NCBI RefSeq assembly: GCF_001936475.1
Contig: NZ_MSPQ01000009.1
Location: forward strand, 62,001 to 126,000
Length of the DNA stretch: 64,000 nt
Source of the DNA: Algoriphagus marinus
GTDB lineage: Bacteria; Bacteroidota; Bacteroidia; Cytophagales; Cyclobacteriaceae
Reading direction: 5' to 3'
A program made the translations under genes and the position numbers. The notes under the pieces are model-generated. The model was given only the letters and a program-made list of their open reading frames with translations, did not search any database and had not been told where the DNA came from. The first letter of the stretch is position 1. Each line of letters starts with the position of its first letter. Positions 17,739 through 26,029 of this stretch are shown one piece after another.

Positions 17739-19274
17739 ATGTACATATTTATTAACCGCATTGGAATTTTCTTGATTCTTGTAGCCTTTTTCGCTTGCGA
17801 GAAAAAAGAACCGGAGGCTCCTAAAAAACCAAACATCCTTTTTGTATTCGTTGATGATCATGCTTTCCAGGCAATTTCCGCTTATGATAGTCGATTAAAA
17901 GACTTTGCTCCTACACCAAATATTGACCGAATCGCTAAAAGCGGGATGCGATTTAACAAAGCCTACGTTACCAATTCCATCTGTGCTCCATCAAGAGCTT
18001 CTGTTTTGACGGGGCTCCACTCTCATGCTAATGGTCATCTAACCAATAATGATACATTCGACGGTAGTCAGACCACTTTCCCCAAATTACTTCAAGCCAA
18101 TGGATATAATACCGCCTTGATTGGAAAATGGCACTTGAAGTCAGCTCCAACTGGTTTTGATTATTGGGATATTCTTCCCGGACAGGGACACTATTACAAT
18201 CCAGATTTTATCACAGCGACTGATACCATCATAGAAACGGGCTATGTGACAGAAATTATTACTGACAAAACACTCAATTGGCTAAAGAGTCAAGAAAATT
18301 CAGGAAAGCCTTTTATGCTAATGATGCAGCACAAAGCTCCTCATCGGGAGTGGGAAAAAGGCCCGAATCAACTCTCGCTATATGAAGATGTGACTTTTCC
18401 TGAGCCTGATAATCTATTTGACGATTATGCCACTCGAACCTCTGCTGCTCGGGATCAGGATATGACCATTGACAAAACCATGGAATTGAAATATGATCTG
18501 AAGATGTGGAGCAAGGCAGATTCCGCGTCAGGAGTCTATCAGCGAACTTATGGTCGTATGAATCCAAGTCAGGCCAAAGCTTGGGATGCGGTATATGATC
18601 CGATTCGGGAAGATTTTGAAAAGGCTAATCTAAGTGGGAAGGACTTGGTCAGATGGAAATATCAGCGGTACATGCGGGATTATTTGGCAGTGATAAGAGC
18701 TGTCGATGAAAGTGTTGGAAAAGTACTGGACTATCTAAAAGAAAATGGATTGGAGGAAAATACCTTGGTCGTATATACCTCTGACCAAGGATTTTATCTC
18801 GGAGAGCATGGCTGGTTTGATAAGCGATTCATGTACGAGGAAAGCTTCCGAACTCCTTTGCTGATGTCTTGGCCGGGAGTGATTCCCGCTGGTACTACTT
18901 CTGATGCGCTGGTCTCAAATCTTGACTTTGCACAGACCTTTTTAGAAATGACTAATACCCCAGATCCTGGAACCATGCAAGGCTTAAGCCTGCTACCTAT
19001 CATGAAAGGGGAAAAGCCTTCAGATTGGCGAAACAGTCTATACTATGCCTATTTTGAATATCCGGGTGCTCATTCAGTAAAAAAACACGAAGGAGCATTC
19101 GATGGACGGTTTAAAATTATCCATTTCTATGATTCTGATGAATGGGAATTTTATGATCTCCAAAGCGACCCTAAGGAGATGAATAATGTCTATTCTGCTC
19201 CTGAAATGCAAAACCAGGTTATCCGGATGCAAACTGAGCTCAAGCGGCTTAAGGAAGAGTACAAAGTGAAGTGA
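17739..19274 (+). CDS. Sulfatase lipoprotein (type I, FGly)
   Basis: I take the ATG at 17739 (511 residues); the frame also offers a TTG two codons earlier. The N terminus is a lipoprotein signal (IGIFLILVAFFAC). Type I sulfatase hallmarks are VFVDDH with metal-binding aspartates, SICAPSRAS containing the cysteine (C82) that is converted to formylglycine, and GKWHLK and QHKAPHREW active-site segments. The Cys form needs a formylglycine-generating enzyme, which is not in this window. It probably sits in the periplasm or on the surface and desulfates a carbohydrate. The exact subfamily cannot be set by eye. Confidence 0.85.
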   Translation: MYIFINRIGIFLILVAFFACEKKEPEAPKKPNILFVFVDDHAFQAISAYDSRLKDFAPTPNIDRIAKSGMRFNKAYVTNSICAPSRASVLTGLHSHANGHLTNNDTFDGSQTTFPKLLQANGYNTALIGKWHLKSAPTGFDYWDILPGQGHYYNPDFITATDTIIETGYVTEIITDKTLNWLKSQENSGKPFMLMMQHKAPHREWEKGPNQLSLYEDVTFPEPDNLFDDYATRTSAARDQDMTIDKTMELKYDLKMWSKADSASGVYQRTYGRMNPSQAKAWDAVYDPIREDFEKANLSGKDLVRWKYQRYMRDYLAVIRAVDESVGKVLDYLKENGLEENTLVVYTSDQGFYLGEHGWFDKRFMYEESFRTPLLMSWPGVIPAGTTSDALVSNLDFAQTFLEMTNTPDPGTMQGLSLLPIMKGEKPSDWRNSLYYAYFEYPGAHSVKKHEGAFDGRFKIIHFYDSDEWEFYDLQSDPKEMNNVYSAPEMQNQVIRMQTELKRLKEEYKVK

Positions 19275-19300
19275 TGTGGGGTTTATGGTGTCAGATTTAG

Positions 19301-19344
19301 GATTTACGAAATAGGATCGGGGATTTACGAATTACGATTTACGA
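19301..19344. repeat. Short degenerate direct repeats GATTTACGA
   Basis: Three copies of GATTTACGA occur at 19301-19309, 19322-19330 and 19336-19344, in the 174-bp gap between the convergent sulfatase and helicase genes. Similar GATTTACGAATTACGA runs occur in intergenic DNA of other Bacteroidota as far as I recall. No gene or terminator is evident in the gap. Confidence 0.5.
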
Positions 19345-19448
19345 GATCGTTGATGGCTTTTACTTTCTTTTAAGACAGCTTTCACCTTTCTCACTTTAGC
19401 CTTCTGATTTTCTTCTTAAATCTGAACTTTTAAATCACATATCTAATA

Positions 19449-21707
19449 TCATTCCAGCTTATTTCCTGCAAAAACCATCTTCAACGTACCGTAATCGAAT
19501 TTTCCTTGAAAGTGCTCACGAAGGGCTGAGACAGTTTTGAAGCGGTCAAATTGAGATTTGATCTCAGAAATCACCTCTTCAGGAAGACAATCCGAAAGTT
19601 CAATTCTTCCTAATGCGATTCCATCAGCCAAATGGCTTTTGATCGTCGATTCTGCCAATTCGCGCTCTTCTGCAATCTGAGGAATGGTTTTTCCCATTTC
19701 AAAAAGGGCAAAAGTTAATTCCTGAGAATCCCCTTTGGTACGTTTAGGCTTTGCAACCCCAGTCTTTTTTCTTCCGGTTTTAGTTTTAAGATTGGTGATT
19801 TTTTCTGCAGCTTTTTCCTTGGCGCGATTGATGAATTGCATCCGAAGTGCTAGGATTTCCTGATCCAGCTCTTCCATTTTTCCAGGCATATCGCCGTTTA
19901 GAATGGCTTTAACTATCCGAGCCACTTTGCTGATTTCCAAATACTTTCGAAGAAGTATTGCCTCCAACGATTCCAATCCTTCCTGATACTTTTTTGTCTT
20001 GGAAAAAAGCTCCACTTGACTTCTTAAGCTAATGACTTGCTGGATCTGATTGGCAATAATCTCACGATAATACTGACTTCCTTTGCCTAAGCGGTCTTGG
20101 AGTTTGGATTGATTTCCCTGATAAACCAATGCCAATAGTTGTCTTCGAAAACGGTCTGAGTTCTCTTTTTCAGATTGAAAGAGCTGCTGAATCGTTGGAA
20201 TGGCCCCGCGCATTTCTTCATCTTCAAATTCCATACTGCTAGCTTGATCCTTTTGAAAGAATTCCAGCTCTTTTTGTATTGGACTAAAATCGAACGTAGA
20301 ATCTAAAATATGTGAAACATATTGACTTTGATATTGAATCAGAAGTTCCTCCAGTCGAGTTTGTTTTTTGGCACTGACGGAAAAATCTACCACCTGTCGA
20401 TCTGAGTGAATCAAATCGGAAGAAATCCTACTTCGAAGCACTAACCCTTCCAAAGATCTAAGCCTACTTAATGCCACATATACTTGTCCCGGAGCAAAAG
20501 CTTGCCCAACATCAATAATTGCTCGATCAAAGGTCAAACCTTGGCTTTTGTGCACAGTCACTGCCCAAGCCAGTTTGATCGGGAATTGTGAGAATGTTCC
20601 TACAACTTCCTCATCCAGTTCTTTCGTATCCGGATTAATGATGTACTTTTTATTTTCCCAAGTCTCCTTGCGAAGTTGAAACTCTTCTTCCGAATCCTGC
20701 ATTCGAACGATCACCTCGGTTTTAGAGAGCCTGATTACCTTTGCCAATTTTCCATTGAAATATTCAGCACTTCCCGAACTATCATTCTTTACAAACATAA
20801 TTTGGGCCCCTTCTCGCAACTCAATCCTCCTTGGAAGGGGGAAAAGTGAATCCGGAAAGTCATCCTCCACTTCCGCATCATAATAGAAAGAAGTGATATT
20901 CAAGGCTTCAAGTTCTTTCTGATTGAGCTGATCAGCTTTGTAATTATGCGTGGTGATGGTGATACACGGCGGTATCTCTTTGACTTCTGCCTCAGTCTTG
21001 TAATGTTCATTGAGCACCTTTACATCCTCAGCAGTCACTTCATTGTCTCGGAGATGGTTTAGCAAACGAATGAACTGCTCGTCCTGTTGGCGAAAGATTT
21101 TATCCAACTCGAGGTAGACCATTCCTGAATTCCGCAAAGCATGTGCTTCAAAAAAGTGCATGCTTGGGTAAAATTGCCTTAAAACCTCCCATTCTTGATC
21201 CCTAACGATCGGAGGAAGCTGGTACAAATCTCCAATCATCAAGACTTGAACACCTCCAAAAGGATCTCTATAATTCCCTTTGACGCTTCGCATCCGATAG
21301 TCGATCGCATCCAAAACATCCGCTCGCAGCATGCTGACCTCATCGATAACCAAAAGATCAACTGCTTTCAAAACATTCTTTCGGAGTTGATTTAGAGGAT
21401 GCTTTCTAGCCAATGTATGCTGGGTAAAAAAGCCAAATTGACTGGTAAAATTCCCCTCTGGTTCCCTTACAGGTAGAAAACTTCCCAATGGGAGAAGAAA
21501 TTGTGAATGAATTGTCACTCCTTTTGCATGCAATGCTGCAATCCCAGTTGGTGCCAAAATCACATGACGCTTGTGGGTTTTCCGAACGAGATCCCTTAAA
21601 AAAGTGGTTTTTCCTGTTCCTGCCTTCCCGGTCAAAAAAATTGGTGCACCAGTATTGTTGACAAATTTAGCTGCCAACTCTAACCGATCCGTTGATTCGT
21701 TTTCCAT
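19449..21707 (-). CDS. PIF1-like helicase with C-terminal HTH domain
   Basis: The protein has 752 residues. The N-terminal ~430 residues are an SF1B helicase: Walker A LTGKAGTGKTT (K33), Walker B LVIDEVSML, and a C-terminal helicase motif AWAVTVHKSQGLTFD followed by YVALSRLRSLEGL, which are PIF1/RecD2 traits. The distal part has coiled-coil-like charged helices (about residues 500-650), a Lys-rich linker, and a terminal HTH (QIAEERELAESTIKSHLADG) similar to the helicase-associated HTH_40 domain. PIF1 helicases unwind G-quadruplexes and stalled-fork DNA. This architecture is typical in Bacteroidota. Confidence 0.85.
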   Translation of the reverse strand: MENESTDRLELAAKFVNNTGAPIFLTGKAGTGKTTFLRDLVRKTHKRHVILAPTGIAALHAKGVTIHSQFLLPLGSFLPVREPEGNFTSQFGFFTQHTLARKHPLNQLRKNVLKAVDLLVIDEVSMLRADVLDAIDYRMRSVKGNYRDPFGGVQVLMIGDLYQLPPIVRDQEWEVLRQFYPSMHFFEAHALRNSGMVYLELDKIFRQQDEQFIRLLNHLRDNEVTAEDVKVLNEHYKTEAEVKEIPPCITITTHNYKADQLNQKELEALNITSFYYDAEVEDDFPDSLFPLPRRIELREGAQIMFVKNDSSGSAEYFNGKLAKVIRLSKTEVIVRMQDSEEEFQLRKETWENKKYIINPDTKELDEEVVGTFSQFPIKLAWAVTVHKSQGLTFDRAIIDVGQAFAPGQVYVALSRLRSLEGLVLRSRISSDLIHSDRQVVDFSVSAKKQTRLEELLIQYQSQYVSHILDSTFDFSPIQKELEFFQKDQASSMEFEDEEMRGAIPTIQQLFQSEKENSDRFRRQLLALVYQGNQSKLQDRLGKGSQYYREIIANQIQQVISLRSQVELFSKTKKYQEGLESLEAILLRKYLEISKVARIVKAILNGDMPGKMEELDQEILALRMQFINRAKEKAAEKITNLKTKTGRKKTGVAKPKRTKGDSQELTFALFEMGKTIPQIAEERELAESTIKSHLADGIALGRIELSDCLPEEVISEIKSQFDRFKTVSALREHFQGKFDYGTLKMVFAGNKLE

Positions 21708-21809
21708 AAAACTAACTTACTAAAAATTTGATTTGAATTTATTAGAAATTGAATTTGAGTCTTTAATTTTTCTAGTTTAGGTCAAAATTAGAAAGAAGCC
21801 CCAAAAGCC

Positions 21810-22442
21810 ATGTACATCCATCCGATTAATCTTTGGGAGGACGAACCTCAAATTATAGCATTTATCAGGCATAATGCCTTTGGTACGCTAGTCGCCCAGG
21901 TAGATCAACGGCCTCATGGAACTCATTTGCCTTTTGTGCTGGACAAAAACTCAGAAGGAAAGACAGTTCTTACAGGCCACGTTGCGAGAGCAAATCCGCA
22001 ATGGAAATCTATCCCAGACCAATCTGAGGTTTTGGTAATGTTTCAAGGTCCACATGCCTACATTTCGTCTTCCTGGTACAATCATGAGAATGTTCCTACC
22101 TGGAATTATTTAGCTGTGCACGTCTATGGAAAAATCCGGATCATTGAGGGAGAAGAGTTATTGATTCATTTGAAAAAGCTGGTGGACACTTACGAAGAAG
22201 GACGACCAAACCGAGTAAGTGTGGAAGGAATGAGCGATACTTATCTTCAAGGACAGATTCGAGCGCTGGTAGGATTTGAGATCCTAATATCCGAAGTTCA
22301 GGCCAGTGCAAAACTTTCTCAGAATCGAGATGAAACCAACTTTCAAAATATCGTCTCTCAGCTCGAAAAAAGCGAAGCCGAAAATGACCGCGATGTTGCA
22401 ACTCACATGAAAAAAATCCAGAAGGGAAAAAATGATTCCTAA
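21810..22442 (+). CDS. PaiB-like FMN-binding protein
   Basis: The 210-residue protein matches the PaiB family from end to end: MYIHPINLWEDEPQIIAFIRHNAFGTLV, LTGHVARANPQWK, FQGPHAYISSSWY and VPTWNYLAVHVYGKI. The fold is a split-barrel flavin-binding domain. Bacillus PaiB was described as a negative regulator of sporulation and protease genes, but most homologues are simply FMN-binding proteins. The C-terminal ~45 residues are charged and helical. It is divergent from the helicase gene with a 102-bp AT-rich gap. Confidence 0.85.
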   Translation: MYIHPINLWEDEPQIIAFIRHNAFGTLVAQVDQRPHGTHLPFVLDKNSEGKTVLTGHVARANPQWKSIPDQSEVLVMFQGPHAYISSSWYNHENVPTWNYLAVHVYGKIRIIEGEELLIHLKKLVDTYEEGRPNRVSVEGMSDTYLQGQIRALVGFEILISEVQASAKLSQNRDETNFQNIVSQLEKSEAENDRDVATHMKKIQKGKNDS

Positions 22443-22619
22443 GTTTCAATTGACTTATTCGGAATCATCCCTGAAATGAAAACTGATTGTTGAAATCTCC
22501 TTGTCAAAAAATTAGAAAATAGTCCAAAACTGGATCAAACTAATCCCTTTTTGATAAGAATCTTTTGTTGGAATTTTGATAAGGCTAAATTCAAGTCTTC
22601 CAATTTCTGGAAAGTTTTA

Positions 22620-24206
22620 TTATTTATCCAAAAACAACTGTGCTACCTCTCCCGGCACAATTTGAATCAGTCCGTCCTTTGTACTTAGCCAGACCAAATT
22701 CAAAGGTCCACGATAAATATTACGCTTGCTACGATAAGTAGCTGTTTTATAGTTAGGGTCGGAAGCTAAATTATTTTTAGAAGTAAAAATATTTGCAAGC
22801 GAACTCTTTAACTTATTGACAGATTTCCCCTCATCGAGAATCTTCAGTTTCAAATTTTCATATTGAAAATTCAGTTGATTCGAAGAAGTATATCTGCTGG
22901 CTTCCATTTGAAGCTGCAAACTCAAAAGTTCACCTGTCTCTACTCGGACATTTGCCATCTGCTCCAAGACCTTGTTGATTTCAGATAATTCAAACTTCTT
23001 AATTCCGGCTTGAAGGCTAAAAGAATTTTTTCCATAAGGCACTTGAATCCCCAAATCAATTTCGGCCACTCCATGAAAAAGCGCATTTGCAGTTATTTTC
23101 ATTTCCGAATCGCCTTGCAAAGAATCTGTAGAGATAACATTTAGAATTTCAGCGCTTAGATTTTCGAAACTCAAAATACCAGGCGTTGATTTACCGGGTA
23201 AAAACTCTCGATAAACTAGCTTAGAATCTAAAATACGAATCGTATCCAATTCGATTGGAAAAGGAATTTTCTCAACCAAGCCTTCAAAAAGTGGCTTCTC
23301 AGGCTCCTCCGGTCTGGGTTTATTTTTATCCCTATAATCATCCAAACTCAACCCACGGAACTCCGCTAATCCTGCCGCTATTTGCCAATCTCCAGATATA
23401 TTATTCTTAGCATTGAGATAGGTCAATGAAAGTGTCTGTATTGTCAACTCAATCACATCTTGCTGGTAAACCAATGAATTGGCTGTTTCTTCCCAATTAT
23501 CATATTCTAAGCTGATATCCTTTATTAAAATTGATTCTGTTTTTGAATCAAATCTGAGTTCACCCAATTTAAATTTCTGATTTACATCAGTAATTACATT
23601 AAGATTTTTTAAGCTCATTTGAATTGACTCCAATTGGAATGGAACAGGATTCTGAACGATCACCGAATCAGAGACGATACCATTTGCGGAAATATTCAAA
23701 TCAGTAAACTGGGCAAAGCGAATAAGACTGTCTTGCTCCACAAAAAATTCCGCAGTGCCGTTGACTAATTCAAAATTCTGAATTAATCCTCTTGAAATAA
23801 TATCCTTAAAAACATCCTGAAGTGCTTTTGAATTGTCTTCAGGACGTCCCTGAATGTCTTTTCTAGTCAATTTAAACCCAGGGTCAACCAGTTCTAATCT
23901 GTAAATAGAAAGCCTACGATTAAAAATCAAATCCAAAAAATCGACCCCTGAAAGCTCAATACTTTGGAGTGAACCACTGACTTTTATAGCCTCCGAATCC
24001 TTAAGCGATACAAGACGTATCCTTTTGAGACTAGCTTTCCTTCGGAAAAGACTGATTGAAATATCCTCAAAAAGAATATCATAGGCCCGATCAGGATTGG
24101 TATTGATCGCTTCTGAGATCCTCTTCTCAAAATAAGCCTCTAAACCAAACGAAGCCACTAACAGCAAAGCCGTTGCAATCAAAAAGCCAATCAGTATCTT
24201 TTTCAT
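22620..24206 (-). CDS. AsmA-like envelope protein, single N-terminal membrane anchor
   Basis: The open frame extends to 24299, but the ATG at 24206 starts a clean signal-anchor (MKKILIGFLIATALLLVASFGLEAYF), giving 528 residues. The rest is a long beta-rich region with recurring hydrophobic-polar strands and short conserved segments such as LKRIRLVSLKDSEAI and IELDTIRILDSKLVY. This is the look of AsmA/DUF748-type proteins, which span the periplasm and are linked to lipid transport or envelope homeostasis. The assignment rests on architecture, not a motif. Codon use is more AT-rich than its neighbours. Confidence 0.55.
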   Translation of the reverse strand: MKKILIGFLIATALLLVASFGLEAYFEKRISEAINTNPDRAYDILFEDISISLFRRKASLKRIRLVSLKDSEAIKVSGSLQSIELSGVDFLDLIFNRRLSIYRLELVDPGFKLTRKDIQGRPEDNSKALQDVFKDIISRGLIQNFELVNGTAEFFVEQDSLIRFAQFTDLNISANGIVSDSVIVQNPVPFQLESIQMSLKNLNVITDVNQKFKLGELRFDSKTESILIKDISLEYDNWEETANSLVYQQDVIELTIQTLSLTYLNAKNNISGDWQIAAGLAEFRGLSLDDYRDKNKPRPEEPEKPLFEGLVEKIPFPIELDTIRILDSKLVYREFLPGKSTPGILSFENLSAEILNVISTDSLQGDSEMKITANALFHGVAEIDLGIQVPYGKNSFSLQAGIKKFELSEINKVLEQMANVRVETGELLSLQLQMEASRYTSSNQLNFQYENLKLKILDEGKSVNKLKSSLANIFTSKNNLASDPNYKTATYRSKRNIYRGPLNLVWLSTKDGLIQIVPGEVAQLFLDK

Positions 24207-24308
24207 TCTTTGGAAAATTACCGGAAATCTTCGGATAACTAAGCAAGAAAAGGAACCCGGGCAGTAATAATGATTTTTCTCAGTTGTTCTCCATTTCAAA
24301 AAATCCTC

Positions 24309-24476
24309 TCAAGACTTCCAGAATAAGGATTTGAATGGATTACCGGGAAAGAAGTAAGAAATGATGACCCCATCGATCAAGACCAAAAGGAAAACCAATC
24401 GCCTGCTTTTTTTAACGATTCGAATTATTTTCAACTCCTTGGCAACGCTGATGATTAGGAATCCAAAGCAGATCAT
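24309..24476 (-). CDS. Possible small two-helix membrane protein
   Basis: This 55-codon frame begins with ATG at 24476 and ends with TGA at 24309. It encodes two hydrophobic segments separated by a basic loop: residues 1-11 (MICFGFLIISV) and residues 27-43 (LVFLLVLIDGVIISYFF), with KELKIIRIVKKSRR between. The frame stays open for another 20 codons upstream, also hydrophobic (LIDLVFGIFPALDQ), without a standard start codon, so it might be the remnant of a longer membrane protein. It fills the 343-bp gap between the AsmA-like and GH109-like genes. No homologue is recognised. Confidence 0.4.
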   Translation of the reverse strand: MICFGFLIISVAKELKIIRIVKKSRRLVFLLVLIDGVIISYFFPGNPFKSLFWKS

Positions 24477-24549
24477 TATGCCATTTGGGTAACTTTGGAT
24501 TTGATCAAGCGCAGGAAAGATTCCGAAAACTAAATCTATTAATCGTCCT

Positions 24550-25935
24550 TTATCTTAAAGTAATCGGAACTGGCTTATTTGTTTTCCAATTTCCTGCGGT
24601 GAAGTCCGGGACATCAATCGAATTCGAACGATTCATCACAGACCATTCACTAAGTGGAGAGATGCAGCTCCATAGTGCAGCATCATAGACATCCTGATCA
24701 AGTGGCAATCCATTTCGAAGGCAATCGATCAGACGCCAATCCATCATAAAGTCCATTCCTCCATGACCCCCAACTTGCTTGGCTAGCTCACCCACTTTCT
24801 GAACAATCTCGGGAGTATATTTTTTTGTCAGTTCCGCCATTTCTTCCTCTTTCATCCAAACATGTCCTTTAGATACTTTTTGCTCAGGATATTTCTGTGC
24901 ATAACCTTCTGTGCCACTGACCACATGAAGCCGGGAATAAGGTCTCGGAGAAGTCACATCATGTTGAATCATAATGGATTTGCCCTGCTTGGTCTTCACG
25001 ACGGTAGTATTCATATTGCCTCGATAGTTTTTTGAGGCGAATTCTGCCCAGAACATATCCTCTTTTGCCAACTTTTCAGCTTCTTTCTTCATCTGAAAAT
25101 CATTTGAAGAAAGTGAAGTCAGGTAATCCATCTGATCTCCTCGGTTGATATTTAGAATCTGGCAGACCGGACCTAGTCCATGTGTAGGGTAAAGGTTTCC
25201 ATTTCGATAGTTTTCTCGAAGTCTCCACATATCTTGATAACCAGTATCCTTATCGAAGTTTAGCCAAAGTAAATCGTGAATATAGGCACCTTCTACATGT
25301 ACCACCTCTCCAAAAAATCCCTCGCGGGCCATTTTCAAAGTCATTAATTCGAAAAAATCATAGCAACAGTTTTCCAACTGCATGCAATGCTTCTTAGTGC
25401 GCTCGGAAGTCTCTACCAATTGCCAGCACTCATCAAGCGTGCGGGCAGCAGGCACCTCAGTTGCTGCATGCTTTCCAGCTTCCATGGCATAGACTGCCAT
25501 AGGAGTATGCCACTCCCAAGGGGTGGCAATATAGATCAGATCCAGATCTGTGCGATCACACATTTCCTTCCAGGAATAGACATTTCCAGAGTAGCCTTCA
25601 GGCTGGTGTGAAGTACCTTTCAACTGCTCCTTGGCTTTTTCCACTCGCTCTGGTAATAAATCACAAAGTGCTTTAATCTCTACTCCTTCGATTTTACTCA
25701 ATCGATCTACTGCACCCGGACCACGCATCCCCAAACCAACGATTCCAACCCGGACAGTCTCCAGCTTGGGAGCCGCAAAACCAGACATATTAAAGGATTG
25801 AACTCGATTAAGTCCCTTCGCTGCTTCGGTAGGAAGTTTATTCAGATCCATCCCGAAGGCTGATCCTGCTCCAAATAATCCCAGCCCCATCAGGCCAGTT
25901 GATTTCAAAAATTCGCGTCGCTTATTATTGTCCAT
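24550..25935 (-). CDS. Gfo/Idh/MocA family protein, GH109-like
   Basis: The protein has 461 residues. A twin-arginine signal (KRREFLKSTGLMGLGLFGAG) indicates Tat export of a folded cofactor-bearing protein. Residues 60-190 are the NAD-binding Rossmann domain (VRVGIVGLGMRGPG, GxGxxG at 67-72; ATPWEWH; EVPAA). The C-terminal part (YPTHGLGPVCQILNINRGD) matches GH109 alpha-N-acetylgalactosaminidases, which use tightly bound NAD+ for a redox-assisted hydrolysis. I think GH109 is likely, but a sugar dehydrogenase is not excluded. It lies divergent from the CRISPR array. Confidence 0.8.
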   Translation of the reverse strand: MDNNKRREFLKSTGLMGLGLFGAGSAFGMDLNKLPTEAAKGLNRVQSFNMSGFAAPKLETVRVGIVGLGMRGPGAVDRLSKIEGVEIKALCDLLPERVEKAKEQLKGTSHQPEGYSGNVYSWKEMCDRTDLDLIYIATPWEWHTPMAVYAMEAGKHAATEVPAARTLDECWQLVETSERTKKHCMQLENCCYDFFELMTLKMAREGFFGEVVHVEGAYIHDLLWLNFDKDTGYQDMWRLRENYRNGNLYPTHGLGPVCQILNINRGDQMDYLTSLSSNDFQMKKEAEKLAKEDMFWAEFASKNYRGNMNTTVVKTKQGKSIMIQHDVTSPRPYSRLHVVSGTEGYAQKYPEQKVSKGHVWMKEEEMAELTKKYTPEIVQKVGELAKQVGGHGGMDFMMDWRLIDCLRNGLPLDQDVYDAALWSCISPLSEWSVMNRSNSIDVPDFTAGNWKTNKPVPITLR

Positions 25936-26029
25936 GGTTTTTGTATTGGGTTCTTATGGCTAATTAAAAAAAAATAAAGGAAGATAGATAGCGAAATATA
26001 AAAAGATAGTGGACCTTCTACAAGAATCA

